A stretch of 64,000 bases of DNA from the NCBI GenBank assembly GCA_020086605.1, contig JACBWW010000016.1, positions 15,293,408 to 15,357,407 of the forward strand, written 5' to 3'. Source of the DNA: Lanius collurio (taxonomy: Eukaryota > Chordata > Aves > Passeriformes > Laniidae). Under the pieces are notes generated by a model, which did not search any database, was not told the DNA's origin, and saw only the letters and a program-made list of their open reading frames with translations. This document shows, piece by piece, positions 1 through 59,910 of the stretch; the stretch's first letter is position 1; each line of letters begins with the position of its first letter. A program made the position numbers and the translations under genes.

Positions 1-43
1 GTGATTATGTCCATATTATTCATCTCTTAAGTAGCTGTGAATA

Positions 44-213
44 TGCCTTTAGCCCTTTTGACATTTCTTGAATTAAAATACTTCCTTGTTACCATGAAAA
101 CTGGCAGGGAAACTGAAGAAACAACTGGTGCCCTTAGCCCGTTTGACATTTCTTGAATGAAAATACTTCCTTTTTACCATGAAAACTGGCAGTGAAACTG
201 AAGAAACAGCTGG
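44..213. repeat. 85-bp tandem duplication (two copies)
   Basis: Copy 1 is 44-128 and copy 2 is 129-213. They align without gaps and differ at six positions, so about 93% identical. Both contain the block ACCATGAAAACTGGCAG. The direct abutment and lack of flanking repeats point to a local duplication in an SZT2 intron rather than a transposon. Confidence 0.9.
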
Positions 214-289
214 TGCAGTTTCAAGTACTCCTTGAAATCTGTGACAGATGCTGCTTAGTAGCCATGGATATATGTATCAGCATGTTAAT

Positions 290-356
290 GACAGAATCCT
301 TCTGAGTTGGAAGGGACATTTAAAGATCACCTCTCTCAACCTGCTGGCCATGCCAG
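290..356 (-). mobile_element. CR1 LINE 3'-end fragment
   Basis: The string GTTGGAAGGGACATTTAAAG followed by ATCACCTCTCTCAAC closely follows the reverse complement of the avian CR1 3' end (GGTTGGAAGGGACCTTTAAAG, then ATCATCTAGTCCAAC). It is short and diverged. Confidence 0.6.
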
Positions 357-1744
357 TTTTGGTGTTCTTGCATTAAAAGTCATTGTTGCTCTGTCTGAGG
401 TTATGTAGTCCTTAATTAGAGTTTGGGCAAAAAAGGAAAAAAAAAAGTCCCAAAATCAGATGACCAAGAGGATACTGGTGATGAACTGCAGTTGTATATC
501 TGAAGTGCTGGGAGTCTCACATTCTAGCTGAAATTTGTGTGTTTCAGTGCTAAAACTGCCTGTCCTGAAACAGAAAGTAGATTGCCAGAAGTAAATACCT
601 CTACTAGTGAGACCAGATGGTGTTATTGCAGTGATTTGTATGCATTCCTGCTTGATGCAGTATTTCTCTCATGGTAAACTACCCTGTAACTTCTTCCATG
701 CAAATGGAGGAGAGAGACGCTCTTGCAGGCCAGAGGGACTGGTGAATCCTGCCACAGGGTGTGGGGTGGAGGTGGGAGGCCTCAGGGGAAAGACAGGGAC
801 TGAAACTTCTTTCACATTTGAAGTTGCACTAGCTGTATCATTGTTAACAAGTGTCTGAATTTAAGGCGTCTGGCAAATTAAAGTGATGGATAGTCAATAT
901 TTTTTGCTCTCAGGCACAGACTGCTCCCATTTGTGCATAGCAAAAGTTTTGTTAGTTCTAGCTTTCTTTTCCCAGCTCCAATTGTCTGTAGCTTTGCAGA
1001 GGGGGGTCTCAACCATTCTCTGCATTAGCAGTAAAAATGAAGCAATATTTTATTACAGGGTTGAACTGCCAGAGCCTTATGGGGATTAAGGGACTATGAA
1101 TACAGTAGGTTTCTCACTGGTATAATTATACAAATTTCAGGCTTTGCCTATGGGGTATTTTTTGTAGAAGATGCAGGCGAAGCCTACCTGCATTTGTTTA
1201 TATCAGCACTGTATAATGAGGGCTGTTTGAGTTAAATACATAGGCACTAGACTTTGTCATTATGAGGCTTCTTGCCCCCTCTGCTGCAGAGCTTCACGAG
1301 TGAGACGTAGCTGTCTCTGCCTCTCCAGTGTTTGTGGGCTGAATAGAGTAGATTAAGGAGATGCTGAATAGCTGCAGCTTCTACTAAATGACAAGGGGAG
1401 AAAGAGGTATTCACCATCTCTTTAACTGGGAACTGCTTTGTTCCACAGAGGTGTTTTAGTGACCCCAAAGTGTCTCATATCTCCCCTTCTGTGAGAAATC
1501 AGCTTAGAATAAAGCTCTGAGCATGCTGACCCTCCACCTTTAAGCAGCATTGCCCAGCTGTTCTAAGGGGCCCAGGTGACCAGGATTTTAAGAGCACCTG
1601 GAAGTTAAAGCTACAAATGGAGTCTGCTCTGGTGCTCCAGAGTACTATGGGACTGCCAGACCAAAGGTGTTTGGAAGAGCAAGAACAAGAGCTAGGCTGA
1701 AATCTGCCCCATGGGGCCTTGTGGGTTTTCTTAAACTTTTCCAG

Positions 1745-50606
<48,862 letters not shown>

Positions 50607-51175
50607 CACTGCACCCATGTCCTGGAGCAATGCATATTCCAACCTCGGCACGGCCGAGCCACTGGTGACCATGGGGAAGAGCAGGTCTCTGGGGGGACCT
50701 GTGTGTGGGCACTGCAGGCAGCACTGCCAGTGGCACACATGGCTACTGACCTGAGGAGCCTGGGGATGTGCACCTCATCACTGGCTGGCTGGTATGGCCC
50801 TTGGTGGTGTCTTCAGTGGGTTTGATACGAATGGCCTTGAAGCAAACAGCAAGGGTGGGAACTTGGCTGCTGCAGCAACTCTCAGGGACATGGCTTTGGC
50901 ATCCATAGGTGAGTTCTGCCTGCTGGGAAGGCACTGAGGAGCACACGTGGCACCATCTTCTGCCCAGGGCAGCACTGCACAGTGCTCTGGCTTTAGGTGG
51001 AAAGACTCCTGACTGCAGGGCTCCTGGCAGTGAGCAAAACTGCTTCTGGCCTTTTGCTTTCCTAGGGAGAGCACAAATGGGACAGGAAGGGTGAACTGCA
51101 TCACAGGAAGGTTTTATGGAGGTGTACATTTGAGCCATTGGTGTATCTGTGAAATAAACTGAACCAGATCCTTGC
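50607..51175 (+). other. SZT2: SZT2 3' untranslated region
   Basis: Sequence between the SZT2 stop and the AATAAA at 51153. It contains no continuing SZT2 coding sequence and no splice pattern that I can support. The 3' limit is estimated as about 15-20 nt beyond the poly(A) signal. Confidence 0.7.
51153..51158 (+). terminator. SZT2: SZT2 poly(A) signal AATAAA
   Basis: Canonical AATAAA in the context GTGAAATAAACTGAACC, about 550 nt after the SZT2 stop. It is the only canonical + strand signal I noticed before the convergent HYI gene. Confidence 0.75.
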
Positions 51176-51764
51176 TCAGTCACTGTAGGCTGTGGAAAGC
51201 TGCTTGTAGAGGATGCAGAGTGGCCCTGAGTATGGGGCTGGCTGGGTTTGCTCTGGAATCTGACACTTGCTCTGCAGCAGGAGCAGCAGGGCAGTCAGCC
51301 TTAAATGTCCATGGGCAGGCAGCCCCCAGCCTGTTACCTTGGATTGGACAGCCTGGGAGAGGATGGTTTGCCTCACTTGCAGCCCTGCTACAGAGTCAGT
51401 GCTGGGCACTGGCAACAGCCTTGAGAACTTCCCTACCTGGAAGTCCAGAGCGTACTTCCCACAACTTCAGGCACCAGATGGAATGCTCCCCTTATTAGGG
51501 GAGATTGGAAACCTCTCCCTGGACACCCTTGCAGCCTGGGAAGTTAAAGTTCTCTTGTGTGCCTGAGCCATTCCTAAATCTAATGTGCTGCAGGTGGTAC
51601 TTTTGTAGATGAGGGTCCAACAGTTTGGACTGGCCCAGTAGAGGCTGGGGAAGGGAAATATGACATAGATGCTTCTAACCTCGCTCTAGCAATCATCCCA
51701 CCCACCACACTCCCGTAGTCCTAGAGAAGACATGTGCCATTGCTGTTAAGCCATTGCTTTGTCT
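51176..51764. other. Spacer between convergent SZT2 and HYI 3' ends
   Basis: About 600 bp between the two facing poly(A) signals. No coding potential, RNA gene or recognisable repeat was seen. The two transcripts probably end without overlap if the proximal signals are used. Confidence 0.6.
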
Positions 51765-51770
51765 TTTATT
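51765..51770 (-). terminator. HYI: HYI poly(A) signal AATAAA
   Basis: TTTATT on the + strand reads AATAAA on the - strand, 17 nt beyond the HYI stop at 51788-51790. This would make a very short 3' untranslated region. A more distal signal cannot be excluded. Confidence 0.6.
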
Positions 51771-51787
51771 CTCATGGTTTTCTAGTT

Positions 51788-54689
51788 TTACTTGGCTCCC
51801 TTGCTGGTCCCACCGTGTTGCAGCCCTCGGCTTTCCCAGTAGGATCGCAGCCAGCCCAGACCTTCCAGGGTGTCTCCTGCAGTGACAGACAAGGTCTCCT
51901 GCTGCAGCTGGAGCAGTTCTGTTCAGGACAGAACTCTCATCCCCAGGTAGGGACTGACACCCACTACCTGTGCACGCCAGGACCTGCCTGTCTTTGCACA
52001 GTACCCAGCCAGCTGGTCTGTGCTTGGAGCTGACCATGGGGCTCAGACCTGCAGGCCCACTCACCCTTCGGAGCATACTCGCACCCCACGTAGCCATTGT
52101 AGCCGAGGGACTCCAGGAGCTCAAAGAGGTAGGGGAAGTTCAGCTCCCCCGGGCTGTCGGGCTCGTGCCGCCCTGGTACCTGTGCAATCTGGATATGACC
52201 TAGGGGGGAAGGGGAGAGGTTGTGCTCAAGTCAGCCCTGCCTGCAGCCTTCTTTGGCCATGAGACAAGGTGGCCCAAGAGTAGCCCCACACCCCCAGCCA
52301 GCTACAGCAGAGCCTGGAGTAGGAGGGCCCCTAATAAAGCCACTCCTGCCCAGTGGCCGCAGAGGAGTTGTTCAGGCTCAGGGCATTACCGATGAGTGGG
52401 AAGTACATCTCGAGGTTGCGTGACAAATTGCCATCCATGATCTGGCAGTGAAAGAGGTCCTGGGGGGGAAGAGGAAAATGGAGGGTGCAGCTGTTCAGCA
52501 GTGAGCAGTTAAGGACAGTTGTGCTATGGTCCTTGTCCCATGTCCCCAGGAGGGGATAACAAGCCCATGGCCACCAGAACTCCCCTATGGACCTGTGCAA
52601 GTTTCCCTCATGGAGAGCTTCAATGCTGACTCACCAGCTGGAGCTTCAGGTTGGGCCGTCCCACTTTCTCCAGGATAGCAGCAGCTAAGGGGGCAAGAAA
52701 TGAGAGATCATTTCCCCCAGGGTTGAAGCTTCGCAGAGAAGCCTCAGGACCGCCCTCCATCAACTGTGTTCCCTCAGTATCTGCCTGCTGGTGTGGCAAC
52801 TTCCGGCCTTTCAGACTTTAGAGATCCTTCTCCTCCCCTGAAGGAGACTCTTGGTGTCTGGCTTACCATGGTGTGGGGTGTTCAGATAGTAGCGAGGGTC
52901 AGTGATGCGGTTGTTAATGGGCTCCAACAGTCCAATCATGTCTTCCTGTAACACAGTAAACGTCACCCTGTGGAGCATCCTGTCATCTCTGCAGTAGGAA
53001 GTGTAACTTCCCCATGCCAGGCTGGTGCAGTATTCCCCATCTTGGGTATCCCAAGAGCTGCACACTTGAAGCAGGACCCATTCCCCACTTACCTGGGACA
53101 GGAGGTCAGCAGTGTATCGGAGATTCTCAATGAAGGTGGTTTCCATCTCACGTGCCACTGCAGCCCGCTCTGTGCCCATGGGAACCCGCCCAGCCATCAC
53201 ATGAATCCTACAGGCACAGAGAGACAATCACAGGCACCAACTGCAAGCAGCTACCCTGATCTAATACTCCTTCCTCTGCTGTTTGGTAAAGGGGCCAGGC
53301 TTGGGGAGCAGACACAGAAGCGGGTAAGAGGAGCCATCTCCCCTGCAGGAGGCACAACAGCAGCCAGTGAGTTGCCAGCCAGGACACAAATATGCAACCT
53401 CCCACCTCAGTACAGACAGGGATGACTTTGAACTTTTTGCCTGACAAATCACAGACCTTGCCTCTTTCCTCTTTTGCCAAATGCCTTCAGCTCTTTTACC
53501 CTGAGGATGGAGCTTTCTTGGGGTGTTGCTCCTTGGGGGGCGCCAACCTCACAGGCTGGGCAACTGGTGTGCTGCTTCTGCCAGTGCCTGCCCCATGCAT
53601 GGTGTCACTGCTTGCTGGCTGTGAGCAGGTACAGGGACAGTGCCCTGTGCTGACTGCCCTGCCAGGAAGAGCTTGAGGGCCAGGCTCTTTTCAGCCACCA
53701 TTGGGAGAAGGTGAACAGTAGAAACAAAAACCTTTTCAATCTGCCTTTACCAGTGTTCAAATGGTGCTGGGCAGCCTCTTGCCTGCCTGGCCCATGCCCT
53801 CCACAGGGCTTTGGACTGAGTATCAACGGGAAGAATGGTGCAAAGTAAGTGGAATAAAAGGGCCCTGTTGGTTTACGGGAGCTGTGCCACGCTAATTGCA
53901 TCTTTTACGGTGTCTCTGCTGTGCTGGAGTCAACGTGGCCTCAATAAAGCAACTGTTGTGGTGTCCTGGAGGAAACAACTGGTGCAACTGGGGAGGAAAA
54001 AGGGAGGATTATGCTGGGGACTGTTGTGTGGAGGGGGGAACAAGAGTCTCCACTACGAAGGGCAGGGTCAGGCTCGTGCCTGGCAGCTCTGGATGCACTC
54101 TCACCGAGTACGCTGAGGCAGCGGCCCCACACAGCGGGGCCTGCCCCGGGAGAGGCTCCGTGAGCCGTCGTGGGGAGGCACCCTGGGGCAAAGTGCGACC
54201 TCCGCTCGGGCGCACCGCTGGAGCCGGAGGGCAGCGGAGGAAGCCCCCCCCGGCAGCCGCGGGGCCGGGAGCGAGGCCGGAGTGGGGGTCCCGCCTCGCA
54301 CCTACCTGGGGCAGCCCACGGCCCTGGCGTAGTGCACGGCCGCCTCCAGGGCCTGCCGGAAGGCTGCCTGCCGCCCGGGCACGGCCGCCAGCCCCAGCTC
54401 GCCCGCCTCCTGGTCCCCTGGGAGAGAGCGGCGGGGTCAGCGGAGGGCCCTCGCTACCCCACGTACGGGAGGAGCAGCGGGACGCGGCCGTACCGGGGGG
54501 GGTGTTGAGGAGCGCGATCCGCACCCCTGCCCGCTCCGCCGCGGCCCGCAGCTCCAGGGCCGGGCAGGTCGCCGGCCAAGCCGCCTCCACCGCTCCGAAC
54601 CCGGCGGCTGCCGCCGCTTCCAGCCGCGCCGGCAGCCCCGGGAGCTCCGAGAAGAGCCACGAGATGTTGGCGGAGAAGCGCAGCGCCAT
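51788..54689 (-). CDS. HYI: HYI, putative hydroxypyruvate isomerase
   Basis: Complete eight-exon gene on the - strand. Exons 5' to 3' in window coordinates: 54689-54494, 54417-54306, 53207-53093, 52945-52867, 52684-52635, 52459-52390, 52199-52065, 51876-51788. They total 846 nt, 281 aa plus TAA; human HYI is 277 aa. The start gives [13 protein letters not shown], matching the human N-terminus. An upstream in-frame ATG at 54767 is rejected because the extension is low-complexity CpG-island sequence. The protein is a TIM barrel of the xylose-isomerase-like / AP endonuclease 2 superfamily and should interconvert hydroxypyruvate and tartronate semialdehyde; the vertebrate activity is inferred from bacterial Hyi. 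Expected metal and substrate ligands are present: Glu149 in GLLEPIN, Asp185 and His188 in [11 protein letters not shown], and Glu248 in GYVGCEY. The motif [20 protein letters not shown] is also intact. All introns are GT-AG and the phases close. The gene lies tail to tail with SZT2, as in mammals. Confidence 0.96.
53208..54305 (-). other. HYI: HYI intron 2
   Basis: About 1.1 kb between HYI exons 2 and 3. No other exon is apparent, and open frames on either strand here lack conserved motifs. An AATAAA at 53943 on the + strand has no associated gene. Confidence 0.7.
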
Positions 54690-55020
54690 AGCGGACGGGG
54701 CGGGGCGGGGGCGGTGCTCCCGCGGCCACTCCGGGCAGCGCGTCCCGCGTGGGCGGCCCCGGCCCATCCGCGGGGCTCAGCGAGTCCCCATCGGCGGGGG
54801 CGGTGCTGGGCTCAGCCCCGCGGCCGTGCGGCGCGATGAGGGCTCCGGGCGTGCCCGCGGCCCTGGGTGAGCGGTCCCACGCCGCGCCCTGGCGGGCAGA
54901 GGTGGCCCCGCGCTGCCGGTGACACGCGTGGGGTTCCCGGCTTCGCCGGAGGGCCTGCGGGACAGGGGCGTGCTGGGGGCGCGGGGTGCCGCGCGGCTGG
55001 AATCCGCTCTGGGAAAGGGG
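54100..55020. promoter_or_regulatory. HYI: CpG island over the HYI 5' end
   Basis: Dense CpG dinucleotides and very high G+C over HYI exons 1 and 2 and the upstream flank, in sharp contrast with the introns on either side. A run of overlapping GC boxes (Sp1-type, GGGGCGGGGCGGGGGCGG) lies at 54697-54714, just upstream of the HYI start codon on the - strand. A second GGCGGGGGCGG is near 54793. No TATA box is apparent. CpG-island promoters are often bidirectional, and a possible + strand first exon starts at 54836 (see findings). Confidence 0.8.
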
Positions 55021-55599
55021 ATTTTGCCAGGTGTTGGCCTGACACACGCAAAGCGCCCTCTTAATTGGTTTCCTGGGGAGCTTGTCTCTGGCAGCGTCTC
55101 ATTATGCGAAAACCCTCTCTCCTTTTGTCCCATGCTCTGCATATTTTACCATAAAATGTGCATCTCCACTTCTGCAGAGCTGTGGCTCGGGCGTGCAGGA
55201 GTCTGATCCCGGCGGTGCCCGTAGCTCCCAGTCCCCATCCCCCGTGCTCTGTGTCCCCAGGCGCACTCCCAGGCTGCAGGTGGGGTGCGTGTCCTGTCCG
55301 GCCCATGGCCAGGGGCTGTGCCGTGCCTGGCAGAACGGGTACCATGAGCCGTGGACATTTTGCAGCCTCTTGTGCTCAGTTTGTTCCTGGGGGCTCCTAC
55401 CCCGTGCTGGGGGAGCCCTGCGTGGTCCGACTCCTCTGTGATTGCTGCAGTAGCCCTCTCCAGCCCCAGGCAACTGTAAGCCCAGGAATTCGCCGTCATT
55501 TGGGAGCCCAGCCTGGGCAGAGGCCAGCCATGGCAACAGGGTTTGGTGGGAGGTCAGGGCAGTGCCGGCCAGGGGGATGACAGTGGTGAAGCTACCCAC

Positions 55600-55695
55600 T
55601 GTGGAGTCTCAACTCAAACAAAGCTATCAATTAATCAATAAGAACGAACTTGACTCAACTTCTCAGTAATAATCCAAACTGTCAATTGCAGGGAG
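55600..55695. promoter_or_regulatory. AT-rich island with homeodomain-like sites
   Basis: An AT-rich patch inside GC-rich sequence containing TATCAATTAATCAATAAG and CTGTCAATTG (TAATTA/ATTAATC homeodomain-type and TGTCA TALE-type motifs). Function is inferred from composition only. Confidence 0.35.
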
Positions 55696-57907
55696 TGGCA
55701 TCCCTGTCCTCAGCATACATGTCCCCAGGACACAGACTGCTCCCTGCCTGCAGCCGCCATGCCAGGGGAGCGCTGCACCTTACACGTCCTGTGGCCTCAC
55801 TCTGTGGTGCACAGGGGTTGTCCTCCTCTTCAGTCTTTCCCAGGAGGTGCCTGAGTGCAGGGGGTGGATGGCGGAGGCGCGCAGTCATTGGAATCCCCAG
55901 AAGGAGAGGTGGCTCCTGGCTGGCCTGGGGCTGCAGCCTCACTGGGTGCTTACGCCTCAGAAAGGCCTTCACTGAGGCCGTGCATCGCCCCAGCACCAGC
56001 CGTCCTGGTTGCATCTTTAGCTGGAGCCTGGGCCCCTTGACAGGGTCAAAGCCCAGAAGTCAGTGTGTGGGAGCAGGAAAGCCTTGCTGGGTGGGGATAT
56101 CAGTGAATAAACACAGAACTGAGCCCCAGCATGTGGGTAATCTGGGCAGCCGGATGGGAATGCACAGAACCCTCATGTAAACCTGCCCTGCAATGGCAGG
56201 CAAAGCTGAGGGCTCTGCGCTGAAGCATTAATAGCGTCTTTATGTCTCTGGTAATATATTGCATTGATTTTCTTGTGTTATAACTGCGGTTCCTGCATTG
56301 CAGGCCAGTGTTTTGTCACTTTACCTTGACAGGACGCAGAGGATTTACTCCCTGCCGTGACACACACTGCTCTGGAGCTGTGTCTCACACTGGTGCTGGA
56401 GCTTGTGCTCAGCACCCTCTGTGTGAGGAGACAGCACAATGAGCATGAGGTCAGATGGACCCCCGTGTCCCCAAGGAAGATGAGGAGGGGGCTGAATGGG
56501 GCACTGGAGAGGGAGGGCAACTCTATACCAAGCATCTCTGCAGCTGCCCAGGAGTTTTATTAGCCTGAAGAAAACGTAGCTCCTGCACATTTTATTGTCG
56601 AGCTGACATTTCGTCGCAGACCCAGCTCTGGCCTCTGTGATGGCTGGGATGGGGAGCTGGCAGTGCCTTGGGGTGCCTCATGGTGCCAACAGCAGCAGCC
56701 AAGCCAGCTCCCACCCTGAGCCCACTGAAGTGGGGACACCCGTCCTCCCAGTACCCCATAAATCTCTCATCTCATTGTGCTGCAGGGAAGATTTTATCTT
56801 TCTCCTTTATGAAACATGTTTTAATTTAAATTGAGATTTCTGTATTTTAACTGCTTGTCCCAGTCTCCCAGGTGGCTCAGCTGGCATGCTGGGGGCCATG
56901 AGGGATGAGGTGCTGTGGGCTGGGGTGGCTGGATGGCACCATTCCATTGACATTTGTTATGTCTGTCCCTCCTGGGCAGCCCCAGACCTGTCCCACTCCC
57001 CCTGCATCCTGTGGCTGTGTGAGGTAATCCAGGGCTTGGGCTGGGAGGGGTTATCCCAGGCATCCTTTCCCCCCAAGCTTTCTTCTCTCCTCTAAAGCAC
57101 CCCAATATTTTGCAGCCATGTTTGGGTTTTGGCTTTTAGAGTGAGTAAATTCTAGCCTCTTTATGTGTGGAAAAAGGCTGGGAAAAATAATCCACATGTG
57201 ACCCAGCATCTTGCAGAGACAGCTGCAGGAGCTTTGCTTGTATTAAATCTCATGATTTTTCACCAGTCTTCCTTAAACCTATGTCCCCTGGGTTGCAAAG
57301 GAGCCAAGAGATGGAAAGCCTCTCCACAGGATCCAGCACCAACCCGGCCCTGCCTCCCCACCCGTGTCCCCAGGCCCAGTGTATCCCCACGATGGCTGTG
57401 CCCTGAGCCCCATCAGCCCCAGCCCCTGCTGGGGTGTCCCTCCCAGCTCCCCGGTGTTGGGGCAGGCTTTGCTGAGCAGTGTGACCTGCCTGGCTGCATG
57501 TGCATCCCCAGCTCTCCTCCATACCCAGGATTGCACCTGAATTTCTTGGACCTCCTTGTTTCCATGGCCATGGGATTCAAGGACCTGGCACCAAAGGGAG
57601 GTGGTAGCCCCGGTGCCTGCTGGGGACTCCTTGGAGGGATTGTCAGTCTGTCAAGTCTCCCTCTGTTTACCCTGGTCAGTGCATACTGTACAGAGTTAAT
57701 TTGTTAATTAGTGTCTTTCTGCTGCTGAGCCACCTGTTTTCTGCCATTGAAGTCTGCTCTGCCCTTCAGCCACCTTTGCTGCTCACTCAGTTTCTACCTC
57801 CTAATACGAAGAAGCTACCTTGGCTGCTAATGATGGGGTGCAGCAGGACTGTGCCATAGCTGGGGCTTGCCCTAGTCCTGTGGGGTCCTCGCCTCCTGGA
57901 CCCCCTC

Positions 57908-57990
57908 TGTCCTCCTCCTCTTCCTCTTCTTCATCTTTGCCTTCTTCTATTTCTTCTTCCTCCTCTGCTCCTTCTCCTCCATCCCTCCAC
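57908..57990 (+). repeat. Polypyrimidine (CCT/CTT) tract
   Basis: A nearly pure pyrimidine run of CCT, CTT and TTC triplets, continuing in diluted form to about 58.06 kb. The complementary strand would read as a run of glutamates, but this is simple sequence and not a gene. Such tracts can form triplex DNA. Confidence 0.85.
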
Positions 57991-58499
57991 CCCCTCCATA
58001 TCTCATCTCCTCCATTCCTCTGTCCCCCTATCCCCTCTGTCCTTCTGTCCCCTCCGTTTTTCTGGTTGCAGGCACTGCACAGCACATGAGACACAGGGAA
58101 AGTTGGCAGTCCCTCCCAAAGCTATGACAAAGATTCCTGCAGGATGCCTTAATGAGCACATTGTCCAGCTCAGGCCTCACTTTCTTGCAGTTCTCCCACC
58201 GGCTGCGTGAGAACTGCGTGTTCACTCCAAAAACACATGGATATAAGAAAATCTATATACCAAGTTATAGGAAACAAAAGCCCAGCCTTTGCCAACTTAA
58301 GGCTAGTCTTCATCAAGCAGGATTGAACTGGGTGCAAATATGACATAATCCCATCAGAGCCAAGGACTGAGCCCCCCTGCATCCCTGCAGCTCCCAGCAG
58401 GGGTGGGCTCTCCATCAGCTGGCCAGGATTTTCTTGCTATTCCAAGATTTCACAGGAAATTAATGAGGAGGCCAAATTCTCCTCCAGCTCTTGGAGGAG

Positions 58500-58740
58500 G
58501 CCAGGGCGGGCGGTGCCTGGGCCCACTGAGCTGGCAGATGTTGTTTAACATTCCCGGCAGTAATTAATAGATGGTTTCATCACTCTTGTACAATTCAGGC
58601 ATGTCGTCCTGCTTCTCTCCAAATACAGAGCAGAAATATTTGTTAAACGTGGCTGGTGTTTTCGCCTCATCATTAGTGCTCGAGCGGCTCCAGCCACTCC
58701 AGGATTTATCACCGTGCCAAAATTTCTTTCGGCCTCATGA
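58500..58740 (-). mobile_element. Ancient LINE ORF2 fragment, possibly exapted
   Basis: The - strand frame at about 58664-58574 reads ATFNKYFCSVFGEKQDDMPE and continues LYKSDETIY before a stop. This resembles the pre-reverse-transcriptase segment of CR1/L3-like LINEs (KAEVLNEFFASVFT type). The flanking sequence GTAATTAATAGATGG and the good preservation of the frame in such an old family suggest it may be kept for another reason. Confidence 0.5.
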
Positions 58741-59084
58741 TGCTGCCACCATCCCTCCCTCCACTGCTGGCCCCTCCTGTCAAGAGGCTCCCTTTATCAT
58801 TTTCCCTCTGATTGATGTCCTGCTGGTTGCACCCTTTCCTTTACATCATGATTATAGATTCCTCCCTTTTCCATTCATTACACTGCAGGAGGATGGGCTT
58901 TGGCCAAATCATCTCCTTGACCAGGGGCGCCCTGTGGAATTCAACCAGAAAGGGTCTGCAGGGATCACTCCCACTTCCCAGCACCCATGGTGGGATGCAG
59001 GGGAAGGGTTCCCCTGGGGATGCTTCATCTCACAATGTCCAGCTGGGCTGGTGAGACCACCCCAAGCAGTGTGGGGACAGCACT

Positions 59085-59102
59085 GGGCTGGGCTGGGCTG
59101 GG
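59085..59102 (+). repeat. GGGCT short tandem repeat
   Basis: Four GGG runs at exact 5-base spacing (GGGCTGGGCTGGGCTGGG), a minimal G-quadruplex motif on the + strand. Confidence 0.8.
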
Positions 59103-59239
59103 CACAGCACAGTGATGTTAAGCAGTGGCTTGGAAGCAGGGCAGAGCTGCCTTGAGGGAAGTGGCATCCCATTAGCCAGCATTGCTGGCACCCCAGGGAA
59201 TCACTGCAAATACAAATTAACAGGAATCTCCCAGCTCAT

Positions 59240-59292
59240 CATTAGTTATTAATAGTATCTATTAGTTATTACCTATTAGTTATTAATAGGAG
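59240..59292. repeat. Short AT-rich repeat (TTAGTTATTA units)
   Basis: Three imperfect units built on ATTAGTTATTA, two of them followed by ATAG. Local simple repeat. Confidence 0.7.
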
Positions 59293-59764
59293 CCTGCCAG
59301 CTTGAGTTCACTCCCAAACAAAAGGAAGTGGGTTCCCCCCAGGAGTGCCCTGCTCATGGCAGTGGCATGGCAGTGTCAGTCTCCATGCCCAGAGTGGAGG
59401 CATAGTGGGAACACAGGGAGCAGGCACTCAGCAGGGCCCCAGTGGCCAACCTGACAGGGGAAGGCAGGGCCCAGGGAGAGAAGGGGATGCTCCCACTGCT
59501 TCTGGCCTGGCCGAGCCGAGGTTGGCGAGATGCGCGGGGTCTGACTTCAGCCTTTACCTGCCTGGAGGCGCAAGGATCCTATGCAGTCCGGCATCTCCAG
59601 GGCACAGCCAGCCCCTGGCTCTCACCCCCTCCCGCAGCCCTACGGGGCTCAGTGACCAGTCCCAGCAATGCCGGCCCCAGCACACTCAGCCCCGTGCCCC
59701 AGGCCGTGTGGCATAGGAGCCGGTCGGTCCTTGTGGCCTCCCTCCCCAGCACAGCCTGCTGCAG

Positions 59765-59910
59765 CCCGGTCACCATGTTAAGTCATCTCTTAATTAATCA
59801 GGCTGATTGTAATGTGTTTTTAGGGCATTAAAATTCAATTGTGGAATTCTCCGCTGGCTGGGCTCGCAATGAATACAGAAGTTTGCCTAATTAGAGCTGA
59901 CACGCAGCCG
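59765..59910. promoter_or_regulatory. Candidate conserved regulatory element
   Basis: AT-rich island with TCTTAATTAATCAGGCTGA, GATTGTAATGTG, CATTAAAATTCAATTG and GCCTAATTAGAGCTGACA. The dense homeodomain (TAATTA) and TALE-like (TGATTG, CTGACA) sites inside GC-rich sequence are the usual look of a developmental enhancer. Inferred from sequence only. Confidence 0.45.

Larger units (their letters stand above)
1..1744 (+). other. SZT2: SZT2 intron (5' part cut by window edge)
   Basis: Contains the 85-bp tandem duplication and a short CR1 fragment. Otherwise it is non-coding sequence with no recognisable SZT2 exon. Short open frames here have no conserved motifs. Confidence 0.7.

Noticed and set aside
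53943..53948. AATAAA on the + strand inside HYI intron 2
   Set aside because: No + strand gene ends there. A chance hexamer.
54009..54767. 252-codon unspliced frame starting upstream of HYI
   Set aside because: It contains the true HYI exon 1 but reads through a clear GT donor at 54493 and has a low-complexity N-terminal extension absent from other HYI proteins.
53896..54870. 324-codon open frame on the + strand
   Set aside because: It is antisense to HYI exons 1 and 2 and the CpG island. High G+C removes stop codons there.
57801..58094. Glutamate-rich open frame on the - strand
   Set aside because: It is the translation of a simple polypurine/polypyrimidine tract.
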